Shown: positions 41,758 to 50,890 of the stretch, piece after piece
Layout: each line of letters begins with the position of its first letter
Numbering within the stretch: the stretch's first letter is position 1
Notes under the pieces: generated by a model
The model's input: only the letters and a program-made list of their open reading frames with translations
Told to the model about the DNA's origin: nothing
The model's database searches: none
NCBI RefSeq assembly: GCF_036639235.1
Contig: NZ_JAVWJB010000007.1
Coordinates: 15,853 to 79,852, forward strand
Direction of reading: 5' to 3'
Source: Clostridium_AB sp036639235
Lineage (GTDB): Bacteria > Bacillota > Clostridia > Clostridiales > Caloramatoraceae
DNA: 64,000 bases
Program-made: the position numbers and the translations under genes

Positions 41758-41938
41758 AAAATAACGAATAATATATAATTAATTCATCCTTTTTTTCAAC
41801 CTTAATTACTCTCTTATCATCGCCTAATATATCTTCCTTAGGACTAAGAATCTTAATAAAAGAGGCATTAGGGTATGTATCTTGTATAAGGCCCTTAGCT
41901 TTATCTAAAGTTAACCCTAAAAGGTTAGATACCTCCAT
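41756..41938 (-). CDS. 60-residue PASTA-like protein (hypothetical)
   Basis: Small protein whose whole length resembles a single PASTA-type repeat: VSNLLGLTLDKAKGLIQD begins like the PASTA helix-entry motif and VIKVEKKDELIIYY like its last strand. No signal peptide or membrane segment, unlike cell-wall PASTA kinases, so it is probably cytosolic and not a muropeptide sensor. The ATG overlaps the frr stop by one base, so it is translated with frr; a terminator follows at once. The reading frame is clean and positioned in the operon; function unknown. Confidence 0.65.
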   Translation of the reverse strand: MEVSNLLGLTLDKAKGLIQDTYPNASFIKILSPKEDILGDDKRVIKVEKKDELIIYYSLF

Positions 41939-42492
41939 TATACTGTAAGTATCTCCTTTTCTTTAGCTTCAACAAGCTTATCAATTTCCTTAACAAAGTT
42001 GTCAGTTTTCTTTTGAACTGTTTCTTCAGCTGACTTAACTTCGTCTTCTGATGCACCATCTTTCTTAAGTGACTTAAGTTTGTCATTTGCATCACGTCTA
42101 ATTGATCTTATAGCAACCTTAGCATCTTCTCCATGCTTTTTAACAACCTTAACAAGGTTCTTTCTTGTTTCTTCAGTAAGTTCAGGAACTAGTAGTCTTA
42201 TAACTGTTCCATCATTTGTTGGATTAAGTCCTAGATCAGACTTTTGTATAGCCTTTTCTATTTCCTTCATAGCTCCCTTATCCCATGGCTGAATAACGAT
42301 CATTCTTGCTTCTGGAGTTGAAACAGACGCAAGTCCTGCAACTGGAGTTGGTGTTCCGTAGTAATCTACTACAACTTTATCAAGCATTGAAGGGTTTGCT
42401 CTACCAGCCTTAAGACCTTGCAGTTCTCTAACAAGGGCGTCAATTGATTTTTTCATCTTATTTTCTGTTGAAGTTAAAACTTCCTTAATCAT
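41938..42492 (-). CDS. frr: ribosome recycling factor
   Basis: Splits post-termination ribosomes together with EF-G. 184 residues, full family length, with LVRELQGLKAGRANPSML, YYGTPTPVAGLASVS, IQPWDKGAMKEIEKAI and a long C-terminal three-helix bundle. AGGAGG precedes the ATG. Directly after pyrH (17-base gap), the usual order rpsB-tsf-pyrH-frr. Confidence 0.97.
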   Translation of the reverse strand: MIKEVLTSTENKMKKSIDALVRELQGLKAGRANPSMLDKVVVDYYGTPTPVAGLASVSTPEARMIVIQPWDKGAMKEIEKAIQKSDLGLNPTNDGTVIRLLVPELTEETRKNLVKVVKKHGEDAKVAIRSIRRDANDKLKSLKKDGASEDEVKSAEETVQKKTDNFVKEIDKLVEAKEKEILTV

Positions 42493-42509
42493 ATGGATAA
42501 CCTCCTAAA

Positions 42510-43223
42510 TTAATCGTTGTTTACTATTGTTCCTAAAACTTCACCAGTAATAGCCTTAAGGATATTGTTTGGCTCATCTAGGGAAAATACTATAATCGGA
42601 ATATTGTTTTCCTTACATAGGGCTGTTGCTGTAGCATCCATAACCTTAAGATCCTTCTCTAACACTTCCTTAAAAGTAAGCTTATCAAACTTCTTAGCAT
42701 CCTTATTTATGTTAGGGTCAGAATCATAAACTCCGTCTACCTTTTTAGCAAGTAGTATAACCTCTGCCTCTGTTTCAGCAGCTCTAAGTGCAGCAGCTGT
42801 ATCAGTAGAAAAATATGGATTACCTGAACCAGCAGCAAAAATAACTACTCTCCCCTTTTGTAGGTGTCTAACTGCTCTTCTTCTTATAAATGGTTCCGCC
42901 ACTTCTTTCATTTCGATAGCAGTTTGCACTCTAGTATGAACTCCCATTCTCTCAAGAGAATCTTGTAGTGCTAGTGAGTTTATACATGTTGCTAGCATTC
43001 CCATATGGTCTGAAGTAGTTCTGTCCATATTTACTCCATTTCTACCTCTCCATATATTTCCGCCACCAACAACAACTGTTACTTCAATACCCAGCTCTAC
43101 TAGATCTTTTACTTCACCTGATATTCTATCTACAACTTCAAAATCAAAACCATGACCTTTTTTTCCAGCTAGTGATTCACCACTTAACTTTAGCATTACT
43201 CTCTTATATCTTGGAGAATTCAT
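42510..43223 (-). CDS. pyrH: UMP kinase
   Basis: Bacterial-type UMP kinase of the amino-acid kinase fold, hexameric, allosterically controlled by GTP/UTP in relatives. 237 residues with RVMLKLSGESLAG, VVVGGGNIWRG, FAAGSGNPYFSTDTAAALRA and VDGVYDSDPN. Ribosome site CGGAGG. After the tsf terminator, so it probably has its own promoter in the 120-base gap, though I do not see a clear one. Confidence 0.97.
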   Translation of the reverse strand: MNSPRYKRVMLKLSGESLAGKKGHGFDFEVVDRISGEVKDLVELGIEVTVVVGGGNIWRGRNGVNMDRTTSDHMGMLATCINSLALQDSLERMGVHTRVQTAIEMKEVAEPFIRRRAVRHLQKGRVVIFAAGSGNPYFSTDTAAALRAAETEAEVILLAKKVDGVYDSDPNINKDAKKFDKLTFKEVLEKDLKVMDATATALCKENNIPIIVFSLDEPNNILKAITGEVLGTIVNND

Positions 43224-43287
43224 AGTTATTTAACCTCCGATTATAATTTAATATTTATATTCTACATTCTTTAGTAATTTCCTTTTC

Positions 43288-43318
43288 AAAAAAAGAGAAC
43301 ACAGGTGTGTTCTCTTTT
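43288..43318 (-). terminator. tsf terminator
   Basis: AAAAGAGAACA pairs with TGTTCTCTTTT, then seven T on the minus strand. Between tsf and pyrH. Confidence 0.85.
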
Positions 43319-43345
43319 AAGTTACATAATTAAGTATAAGAAAGA

Positions 43346-44266
43346 TTATTTCTTAAGACCTGCTTGCTTCATTACTTCTTCAGCAAAATCTTCTTCCTTC
43401 TTTTCGATTCCTTCACCCTTTTCAAGTCTTGCGAATCTAACAACCTTTATATCTGAACCTTGCTCTTTAGCCTTACTTTCAACAAACTTAGTGATTGTGA
43501 AGTCTTGATCTCTGATCCAAAGTTGCTCTAGAAGACATACTTCCTTGAAGTACTTGTTAATTCTTCCTTCAACCATCTTCTCAACAACCTTTTCTGGCTT
43601 TCCATCATTAAGGGCTTGTTGTCTGTATATTTCTCTTTCCTTGTCAAGAACGTCTTCTGATACAACTTCTCTGTTAAGGAATAGAGGGTTTGAAGCTGCA
43701 ACTTGAAGTGCAACTTGCTTAGCTACGTCAGCAGCAATTTCTGTCTTAGCTGAATCAACTTCAACCATAACAGCAATTCTTCCACCACCGTGAATGTATT
43801 GAGCAAGAACACCTTCAGTTTCGAATCTTTCGAATCTTCTAACTGACATGTTTTCTCCAAGCTTAGCAATAAGTGCTGTAACTGCATCTTGAACTGTAAT
43901 GTTCTCGTCTGCAATGTACTTTTCAGCTAAAAGTTCTTCTACTGTAGCACAAGTTGATATAGCAGCTTGCTTAGCAACATTCTTAGTAAGCGCCATAAAC
44001 TCATCATTCTTAGCAACGAAGTCAGTTTCACAGTTTACTTCAGCAACTGCACCTCTTTTTCCGTCTTCAGTAATGAATGTTTCTACAAGTCCTTCAGCAG
44101 CAACTCTTCCAGCCTTCTTAGCCGCAGCAGCTAGACCCTTTTCTCTTAGGAATTCGATAGCTTTTTCCATATCTCCTTCAGTTTGAACAAGAGCCTTCTT
44201 ACAGTCCATCATTCCTGCTCCAGTTCTTTCTCTTAGTTCGCTAACCATTTTTGCAGTAATTGCCAT
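43346..44266 (-). CDS. tsf: elongation factor Ts
   Basis: Nucleotide exchange factor for EF-Tu. 306 residues; ERTGAGMMDCKKAL and VAEVNCETDFVAKNDEF are the two signatures, followed by the core and coiled-coil regions. Start follows GGGAGG. It follows rpsB with a partial hairpin between. The codon choice is strongly biased (GCA/GCT, GAA, AAG), as expected of a highly expressed gene. Confidence 0.97.
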   Translation of the reverse strand: MAITAKMVSELRERTGAGMMDCKKALVQTEGDMEKAIEFLREKGLAAAAKKAGRVAAEGLVETFITEDGKRGAVAEVNCETDFVAKNDEFMALTKNVAKQAAISTCATVEELLAEKYIADENITVQDAVTALIAKLGENMSVRRFERFETEGVLAQYIHGGGRIAVMVEVDSAKTEIAADVAKQVALQVAASNPLFLNREVVSEDVLDKEREIYRQQALNDGKPEKVVEKMVEGRINKYFKEVCLLEQLWIRDQDFTITKFVESKAKEQGSDIKVVRFARLEKGEGIEKKEEDFAEEVMKQAGLKK

Positions 44267-44293
44267 GTTAATTTCCTCCCTTATGTTAACAAA

Positions 44294-44324
44294 GGTAAGG
44301 GAAGGAAAACCCTTTACCCTTACC
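44294..44324 (-). terminator. hairpin between rpsB and tsf
   Basis: GGTAAGGG pairs with CCCTTACC around 15 bases, followed by TTTGTT on the minus strand. Probably a partial terminator adjusting tsf relative to rpsB. Confidence 0.5.
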
Positions 44325-44334
44325 CATTATATTA

Positions 44335-45033
44335 TTATTCAGCTACTTGCTCGCCTTGTCTTCCTTCGATGATCGCATCAGCAATCTTTCCAGCGATAAG
44401 CTTTACAGCTCTAATAGCGTCGTCATTTCCAGGAATTACATAATCAACTTCATCTGGGTCACAGTTTGTATCTACTATACCAACAACTGGGATTCCAAGA
44501 ATCTTAGCTTCTGAAACAGCGTTCTTCTCTTTTCTTGGGTCAACAACGAATAGTACGTCTGGCGTTCTAGTCATGTTCTTGATACCACCAAGGTTCTTTT
44601 CAAGCTTTTCCATTTCAAGCTTAAGCTTGATAACTTCTTTCTTAGGTAGAAGATCAAAAGTTCCATCTTCTTGCATTTTTTCAAGATCAGTTAGTCTCTT
44701 GATTCTGTTTCTGATTGTCTTGAAGTTTGTTAGCATTCCTCCAAGCCATCTTTCGCTTACAAAGTGCATTCCGCATCTTACAGCTTCTTCCTTAACTGAA
44801 TCTTGAGCTTGCTTCTTAGTACCAACAAATAGTACTTCGCATCCATCTACTGATGAATCCTTTACGAAATCATAAGCTTCTTCCATTTTCTTAACTGTCT
44901 TTTGAAGATCGATGATATAGATACCATTTCTCTCTGTAAAGATGTATTCTCCCATCTTAGGGTTCCATCTTCTTGTTTGGTGTCCAAAGTGTACACCTGC
45001 TTCTAGTAATTGTTTCATTGATATTACTGACAT
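44335..45033 (-). CDS. rpsB: 30S ribosomal protein S2
   Basis: Late-assembling small-subunit protein. 232 residues from the ATG at 45033, with GGAGG upstream; a GTG at 45042 is part of that site. Blocks: MKQLLEAGVHFGHQTRRWNPKM, RNGIYIIDLQKT, VGTKKQAQD, RWLGGMLTNF and DTNCDPDEVDYVIPGNDDAIRA. Heads the rpsB-tsf unit behind a promoter at 45135-45163 and a leader with three ribosome-site-like repeats and a six-codon mini-frame. Confidence 0.97.
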   Translation of the reverse strand: MSVISMKQLLEAGVHFGHQTRRWNPKMGEYIFTERNGIYIIDLQKTVKKMEEAYDFVKDSSVDGCEVLFVGTKKQAQDSVKEEAVRCGMHFVSERWLGGMLTNFKTIRNRIKRLTDLEKMQEDGTFDLLPKKEVIKLKLEMEKLEKNLGGIKNMTRTPDVLFVVDPRKEKNAVSEAKILGIPVVGIVDTNCDPDEVDYVIPGNDDAIRAVKLIAGKIADAIIEGRQGEQVAE

Positions 45034-45049
45034 TTTTTGCACCTCCAGG

Positions 45050-45070
45050 TTATTCCTCCGTCACAGTCAT
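45050..45070 (-). other. six-codon mini-frame in the rpsB leader
   Basis: ATG at 45070, MTVTEE then TAA, with GGAGG three bases before the ATG, which is a short spacing. The mini-frame itself contains GGAGG, and a further GGAGG precedes rpsB. Translation is speculative. Confidence 0.25.
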
Positions 45071-45134
45071 TTTCCTCCAAAAACCTTACGGCACCTTCGA
45101 AGAAATTATGTAACGTGTGTAATTTTCCTTACAA

Positions 45135-45163
45135 AGTATAACACATATTTTTTTGCAAGGCAA
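45135..45163 (-). promoter_or_regulatory. rpsB promoter
   Basis: TTGCCT (45163-45158), 17-base spacer, TATACT (45140-45135). It leaves a leader of about 95 bases before the rpsB start. Confidence 0.6.
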
Positions 45164-45176
45164 TAAAAACTCTATT

Positions 45177-45956
45177 TTAGTTTTTTAGTTTTTCTAGTTC
45201 TTCTAATAATTTGTCATTAAGTATCTTAATATGAGTTCCCTTCATTCCAAGAGATCTTGACTCAATAACACCAGCACTTTCAAATTTTCTAAGTGCATTA
45301 ACGATAACAGATCTTGTAATACCTACTTTATCTGCAATCTTACTTGCTACTAATAATCCCTCGTTACCATCTAACTCACTAAAAATACGTTCAACAGCTT
45401 CAAGTTCTGAGTATGAAAGAGTTCCTAGTGCTAACTGTACAACAGCTTTCTTTCTAGCTTGCTCTTCTATCTCTTCATTTCTTGATCTAATAATTTCCAT
45501 ACTTACGATTGCTGCACTATATTCTGCTAAAACAACATCTTCATCTGTAAAGTCTTTTGAGTATCTTGCTAAGATTAATGTTCCTAATCTTTCACGGTTA
45601 CCTATAATCGGAATAATAGTAATTGTTTTATTACTATTAATATCTTCTTCATATGAATTAAATACTGTATATTCTTTATCTTTAATATTAGCCTTTGTTT
45701 CTGTTAATTGTAATAACATTCCATTATACTCTTCATGGAACTTGTTGTCGCTTAATAATTTGTCTCTAACTAATTCTGCCTCATATTCATCATTAATACC
45801 ATGACCTAATATTTTACCTTTTCTACTTGATACATATACGTTGCATTCAAGTACATCACTTAATGTATCACATATATCTGAAAATAATACTGGCTCCATA
45901 GCCGTTTTTTGCAGTATTTTATTTAGTCTTCTTGTTTTTTCTAAAAGAGTCGTCAT
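45177..45956 (-). CDS. codY: GTP- and branched-chain-amino-acid-sensing repressor CodY
   Basis: Global nutrient regulator that shuts off amino-acid uptake, synthesis and, in pathogens, toxin genes in rich conditions. 259 residues: N-terminal GAF domain (opening LLEKTRRLNKILQ, AMEPVLFSDICDTLSDVLECN) that binds isoleucine/valine, linker helix, and a winged helix with ASKIADKVGITRSVIVNALRKF-type recognition near 205-225. The ATG follows GGGAGG. It lies between topA and rpsB; B. subtilis has codY downstream of clpY, so this location is the clostridial pattern. The 254 bases upstream contain no gene; a TATAAT lies near 46115. Confidence 0.97.
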   Translation of the reverse strand: MTTLLEKTRRLNKILQKTAMEPVLFSDICDTLSDVLECNVYVSSRKGKILGHGINDEYEAELVRDKLLSDNKFHEEYNGMLLQLTETKANIKDKEYTVFNSYEEDINSNKTITIIPIIGNRERLGTLILARYSKDFTDEDVVLAEYSAAIVSMEIIRSRNEEIEEQARKKAVVQLALGTLSYSELEAVERIFSELDGNEGLLVASKIADKVGITRSVIVNALRKFESAGVIESRSLGMKGTHIKILNDKLLEELEKLKN

Positions 45957-46210
45957 AACTTAATTACCTCCCTATAAACAAAATATTGTTTCTTATATTT
46001 ATAAATTGACGAAATTCTAACACTTAATTGTTATTTTGCTGCCTAGTAATTCTTAATACATTTTAATAGTAATTGCTAAAACGTTCCCAAAACATTTAAT
46101 ATTTCAATTAGTAATTATAACAAGTCCTATTAAACTTATCACATTAACTTAAAATTATCAATAACAATCCTTCAGTAATATTTAAATTCATAAGAGAGTC
46201 AATTTAAAGT

Positions 46211-48304
46211 TTATTCAGAAACTTTATCACTAGCAACTTCTTCTTTAACAACTTCTTCATAATCTTTGTTATTACAAATAAGTTTAGTTTCCTTTTTTGT
46301 TGTCTTTTCATATAGCACTTCACCACAAACTGGGCATTTCTTAGCTGTTGGTTTATTCCAGCTAACAAAGTCACAGTCTGGATATCCACTACATCCGTAG
46401 AATACTCTACCCTTCTTGCTTCTTCTAACAACCACCGGGTTTTCACACTTAGGACATGGAACATCAATTTCTTCAAGTATTGCTTTAGTGTTTTTACACT
46501 CTGGATAATTCGGACAAGCTAAAAACTTTCCAAATCTACCTTTTTTAATAACCATATTTTCACCGCATTTATCACATAGAACATCACTAACCTCAACAGG
46601 CTCTTCAAGACTTATTTTAGCTATTTGTTCCTCAGCTGTTTTAATAAGTTCTTCAAGTGGTGAGTAGAAATTACCTACAACCTCTCTCCACTGCTCTTCA
46701 CCTGCTTCAATTTCATCAAGCTTTCTTTCCATGTTTGCAGTAAACTCTACATTTACTATGTTATTAAAATACTCGATCAATAATTCTGTTACAATTTCTC
46801 CTAGTTCTGTAGGAGCTAATGTTTTTTTCTCTCTTTGTACATATCCTCTATCAGTAATTGTACTAATAATTGGTGCATAAGTACTTGGTCTTCCTATTCC
46901 ATTTTCCTCAAGTGTCTTAACAAGGCTTGCTTCAGTATATCTAGCTGGAGGTTGAGTAAAGTGCTGCTTTTTATCAACATCTTTTTGACTAAGAGTTTCA
47001 CCCTTTTCTATATTTGGAAGCTTTTTAGCCTCATCATCCTCTTCAACTTTATAGGTACTTAAGAACCCTTGGAACTTCAGTGTACTTCCTGTTGATTTAA
47101 ATGAGTATTCTCCTACTGTAATATCAACAGAAACTGCACTAAATATCGCATCACTCATTTGACTTGCTATGAATCTACTCCAAATTAAGTTATAAAGTTT
47201 ATATTGATCATTGGTTAATGATTCTTTTATTTTATCAGGACTTCTCATTGCTGAAGTTGGACGTACAGCTTCATGGGCATCCTGTGAACCACCCTTTGAC
47301 TTATAAACCCTTTCTCCCTTGTAAAGATAATCTTCTCCAAGTTCTTCAAGTATAAATGCTTTAGCTGCCTCTTTAGCTTCATCTGAAAGTCTAGTTGAGT
47401 CTGTTCTCATATATGTAATAAGACCCACAGTTCCTTCACCTTTAATATCTATACCTTCGTAAAGCTGCTGTGCAACTGACATTGTTTTTTTAGTTGTAAA
47501 GTTAATCTTCTTATATGCCTCTTGCTGAAGTGTACTTGTTGTAAAAGGAGCTGGTGGCGTTCTTTTTCTTTCACTATGTTTAACTTCTTCAACAACAAAA
47601 TCTTTGCCATTAATAGCTGTCAGTACCTTATTAACATCTTCCTCACTATCAAGTGGCATTTTAGTCTTGCCTATTCCATGAAATTTAGATTCAAAGCTTC
47701 CACCTTTTGATTTTAGGTTTGCAGTTAACGACCAGTATTCCTTAGGAATAAATTCATTAATCTCTTTTTCCCTATCTGAAATAAGTTTAACCGCAACTGA
47801 CTGAACTCTTCCTGCACTTAATCCCCATTTTACTTTTCTCCATAAAATAGGACTTATTTGATATCCAACCAGTCTATCAACTATTCTTCTTGCTTGCTGT
47901 GCATATACAAGATTAGTATTTATCTTTCTTGGATTTTTTATTGCAGCTTTTACAGCTGTTTTAGTAATTTCGTTAAATTCTATTCTTATATTATCATCAT
48001 CACTAAGTCCTAGTGCATGTGCTAAATGCCATGATATCGCTTCCCCTTCCCTATCAGGGTCGGTAGCTAGATAAACCTTAGTGCTTTTCTTGGCTTCCTT
48101 CTTTAAAGTACTAAGGATTTCTCCCTTTCCTCTAATTGTAATATATTTTGGTTCATAGTTATTCTCAATATCAACGCCAATTTGACTCTTTGGAAGGTCC
48201 CTTACATGTCCCATAGACGCATGGACTTTAAAGTTTTTCCCTAAAAACTTTGCTATGGTTTTAGCCTTGGCTGGTGATTCAACTATAACTAGGGACTGAG
48301 CCAT
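46211..48304 (-). CDS. topA: DNA topoisomerase I
   Basis: Relaxes negative supercoils. 697 residues: Toprim domain with Glu9 (VIVESPAKAKT) and TDPDREGE (81-88), active-site Tyr298 in GLITYMRTDS, and C-terminal zinc modules. Two modules have four cysteines (CDKCGE...CPNYPEC; CPKCEN...CSGYPDC), while the third (CPVCGEV...LICNNKDYE) shows only three and is degenerate. Start follows GGAGG. Downstream of dprA by 64 bases, the standard dprA-topA pairing. Confidence 0.97.
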   Translation of the reverse strand: MAQSLVIVESPAKAKTIAKFLGKNFKVHASMGHVRDLPKSQIGVDIENNYEPKYITIRGKGEILSTLKKEAKKSTKVYLATDPDREGEAISWHLAHALGLSDDDNIRIEFNEITKTAVKAAIKNPRKINTNLVYAQQARRIVDRLVGYQISPILWRKVKWGLSAGRVQSVAVKLISDREKEINEFIPKEYWSLTANLKSKGGSFESKFHGIGKTKMPLDSEEDVNKVLTAINGKDFVVEEVKHSERKRTPPAPFTTSTLQQEAYKKINFTTKKTMSVAQQLYEGIDIKGEGTVGLITYMRTDSTRLSDEAKEAAKAFILEELGEDYLYKGERVYKSKGGSQDAHEAVRPTSAMRSPDKIKESLTNDQYKLYNLIWSRFIASQMSDAIFSAVSVDITVGEYSFKSTGSTLKFQGFLSTYKVEEDDEAKKLPNIEKGETLSQKDVDKKQHFTQPPARYTEASLVKTLEENGIGRPSTYAPIISTITDRGYVQREKKTLAPTELGEIVTELLIEYFNNIVNVEFTANMERKLDEIEAGEEQWREVVGNFYSPLEELIKTAEEQIAKISLEEPVEVSDVLCDKCGENMVIKKGRFGKFLACPNYPECKNTKAILEEIDVPCPKCENPVVVRRSKKGRVFYGCSGYPDCDFVSWNKPTAKKCPVCGEVLYEKTTKKETKLICNNKDYEEVVKEEVASDKVSE

Positions 48305-48368
48305 ATTAACACCTCCGAATTTTCAATATAATAAGTGTATTATAATGAAAGAAATATATAAAATCAAG

Positions 48369-49430
48369 TTAACACACACTATATGTGTTACCATACACCC
48401 TTTTTATAAGTCTTGTACATTCCATTTTAGTAAGTATACTTATAAGTTTATGTCTTTCCATTGAAGACTTTAAAAACAGATCTTCAAAGCTTAATTCTTC
48501 AATAGTAAGTACACTTAGAATTCGCTTTTCTTCTGTTGACAAATTCATATCATAGGAAACAGGTTTATTTAATTCAATATCGAAATCTTCTAATATATCT
48601 CCTGGGTCTAAAACAACCTTTGCACCTTCTCTAATTAAACTATTAGTTCCACAGCTATTCTTAGATGTAATATTACCTGGTACTGCATATACTTCCCTTC
48701 CTTCTTGAAGTGAAAGTGCCGCAGTAATTAGAGATCCACTCTTTTGCGCAGCTTCAACAACAACAGTTCCTTTACTTAACCCACTAATAATTCTGTTTCT
48801 TTCAGGAAAGTGTGTTTTAAATGGTATTACCTCCGGAAAGTACTCACTAATAACAGCTCCATTTGATTCTATCTGATCATATATGTGACTATTAGTTGAT
48901 GGATATCTATGCATATGGCCACTTCCAATTACTCCAATTGTTTTTCCGCCACCTTCAATTGCACCAATATGTGATGCTGCATCTATTCCTAAAGCTATAC
49001 CTGAAACCACTGTTAGTCCGTGTTCACTTAAAGTTTTGGATATACTACGAGCAGTATTTTTCCCATATTCACTAGCACGCCTAGCTCCAACAACTGCAAT
49101 GCAGTTGTTAAAGTTAACTTCTTGCCCTTTAATAAACAGCCCAGTTGGAGGATTAAATGTATTTCTCAAATATTCAGGGTATTCTTTATCCCCAATAAAT
49201 ATAAATCTAATCTTCTCCTTCTCTAAATACTTAGCAACATTATTATAATAGTCAGGATTTTTACTAGTTTCTATAGCCTCTATATCCTTACTACTAAGGC
49301 AGAGCTTTAATAGCTTTTCGTAACTGTAGCCATATAGTGAATTTAAGTTAACTCCTTCATCTATAAGTTGCAGCTTAACATTCTTATCAACATTAACATT
49401 AGTAAACCATAGTTTCCTTAATAAATCCAT
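48369..49430 (-). CDS. dprA: DNA processing protein DprA (Smf)
   Basis: Loads RecA onto incoming single-stranded DNA in transformation. 353 residues: N-terminal helical region, Rossmann-like core with AVVGARRASEYG, VSGIALGIDAASHIGAI, GSGHMHRYPSTN and NRIISGLSKGTVVVEA, and a C-terminal winged helix (LSFEDLFLKSSMERHKLISIL). Widely present in bacteria not known to be competent, so it does not prove competence. Neighbours topA and comM fit the usual cluster. Confidence 0.94.
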   Translation of the reverse strand: MDLLRKLWFTNVNVDKNVKLQLIDEGVNLNSLYGYSYEKLLKLCLSSKDIEAIETSKNPDYYNNVAKYLEKEKIRFIFIGDKEYPEYLRNTFNPPTGLFIKGQEVNFNNCIAVVGARRASEYGKNTARSISKTLSEHGLTVVSGIALGIDAASHIGAIEGGGKTIGVIGSGHMHRYPSTNSHIYDQIESNGAVISEYFPEVIPFKTHFPERNRIISGLSKGTVVVEAAQKSGSLITAALSLQEGREVYAVPGNITSKNSCGTNSLIREGAKVVLDPGDILEDFDIELNKPVSYDMNLSTEEKRILSVLTIEELSFEDLFLKSSMERHKLISILTKMECTRLIKRVYGNTYSVC

Positions 49431-49492
49431 ACCAATTCTCCTTAAAGATTATTAGTATGATTCTTATCATAATTAAATGTTTTTATACAATC

Positions 49493-50728
49493 TTATGAAT
49501 TTGTTGCATTTAGTGCAGCAACATATGCTGAGGACCATGCCCACTGAAGATTAAATCCTCCACAATCTCCGTCAATGTCAAGAACCTCACCTGCAAAATA
49601 TAACCCTTCTTGAATCTTTGACTCCATTGTCTTTGGATTTATATCACGAACATTTACTCCACCAGCTGTTACCTGAGAAAATTCCCACCCTGTTGAGCCT
49701 GTTACCTTAAATGTCCATTTCTTTAGTAGTGAACACATTTCATCTATTTGTTTATTTGATAACTCATTAGATGGTCTAGTAATACCTTCAATTTTTAGGT
49801 CTTTCAATATTGTAGGTATTAGCTTCTTATTAATAAGACCTACAAGTGAAAACTCTATTGATTTATTATGTGAATTCTTAATTCGCTTTTTAAGAATTTC
49901 ACTTAATTCAGCATGACTTATGTCCTTAAACATATCTACCTCAATATTACACTGGCCACTTTCATCTAAAACTTTTAGAGCATCTCTACTTAAATTCAAA
50001 ATAGGTGGACCTGATATACCATAGTCTGTAAAGAGTATTTCTCCGTTTGAAGTGTTAATTTTTTTCCCATTTGATATTACACTAGCACTTCCTTGGAACT
50101 TAACTCCTTTAATTGACTTAAGATTGCTATAATCTAGTTTAATTTGTACAAGTGCTGGGAAGGGTTCTACTAAAGAGTGACCTAATTCCCTAGCTAATTT
50201 ATATCCTAAACCAGTAGAACCAAGCTTTTGACAAGACTTCCCACCTGTACAAATAATAACTTTATCAACAGAATAACTTCCTTCATCGGTTATTACTTTA
50301 AATCCATCCTTAATACTTTTAATATTTGTGACCTTTGAGTTAATCCTCTCACTAACACCTAAATACTCCAGTTCATGTCTTAAAACGTCAAGTATACTTG
50401 ATGCCTGATCGCTATAAGGAAACACTTTTCCCATGTCTTCAACTTTACAATGAACACCAAGATCTTCAAAAAAATCAATTACCTTCTTTGAAGAAAACTC
50501 TCTTAAGGCTGATAGTGCAAACTTAGGGCTTTGTCCATGATATCTTGAAATATCTATATTAATATTAGTAATATTACATCTTCCATTACCTGTTGCAAGT
50601 ATTTTCTTGCCAACCCTATCAAGCTGTTCAAACATAAAAATACTTGCACCAAATCTTGCTCCGTATATAGCTGCAGTTAATCCTGCTGCACCTGCACCTA
50701 TAATACCTATTTTAACTTTTCTATCCAT
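49493..50728 (-). CDS. HI0933/BaiN-family NAD(P)/FAD-dependent flavoprotein
   Basis: A 411-residue flavoprotein of the HI0933 family. FAD-binding GIIGAGAAGLTAAIYGARFG is at the N-terminus, ATGNGRCNITN is the family signature, and GGVNVRDINPKTMESKIQEGLYFAGEVLDIDGDCGGFNLQWAWSS-like C-terminal region closes the FAD site. Some members act in bile acid 7-dehydroxylation (BaiN), but most are uncharacterised, so no substrate is assigned. It is divergent from comM with its own promoter at 50763-50792. Confidence 0.88.
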   Translation of the reverse strand: MDRKVKIGIIGAGAAGLTAAIYGARFGASIFMFEQLDRVGKKILATGNGRCNITNINIDISRYHGQSPKFALSALREFSSKKVIDFFEDLGVHCKVEDMGKVFPYSDQASSILDVLRHELEYLGVSERINSKVTNIKSIKDGFKVITDEGSYSVDKVIICTGGKSCQKLGSTGLGYKLARELGHSLVEPFPALVQIKLDYSNLKSIKGVKFQGSASVISNGKKINTSNGEILFTDYGISGPPILNLSRDALKVLDESGQCNIEVDMFKDISHAELSEILKKRIKNSHNKSIEFSLVGLINKKLIPTILKDLKIEGITRPSNELSNKQIDEMCSLLKKWTFKVTGSTGWEFSQVTAGGVNVRDINPKTMESKIQEGLYFAGEVLDIDGDCGGFNLQWAWSSAYVAALNATNS

Positions 50729-50762
50729 TCATACACCTCATAAGCTTTGTTCATTATGCTTC

Positions 50763-50792
50763 ATTATACTAGTATGTTTTTAATATCGTCAA
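50763..50792 (-). promoter_or_regulatory. promoter of the BaiN-family gene
   Basis: TTGACG (50792-50787), 18-base spacer, TATAAT (50768-50763), 35 bases upstream of the ATG. Confidence 0.7.
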
Positions 50793-50890
50793 CAAATTGT
50801 AGAAAAATCAAGACTATTAATAACTTTAATAATACTAAATGTTATAAATAAAAATTTTATGACTATACTCTAAACTAAGGAGTTGTTGTT

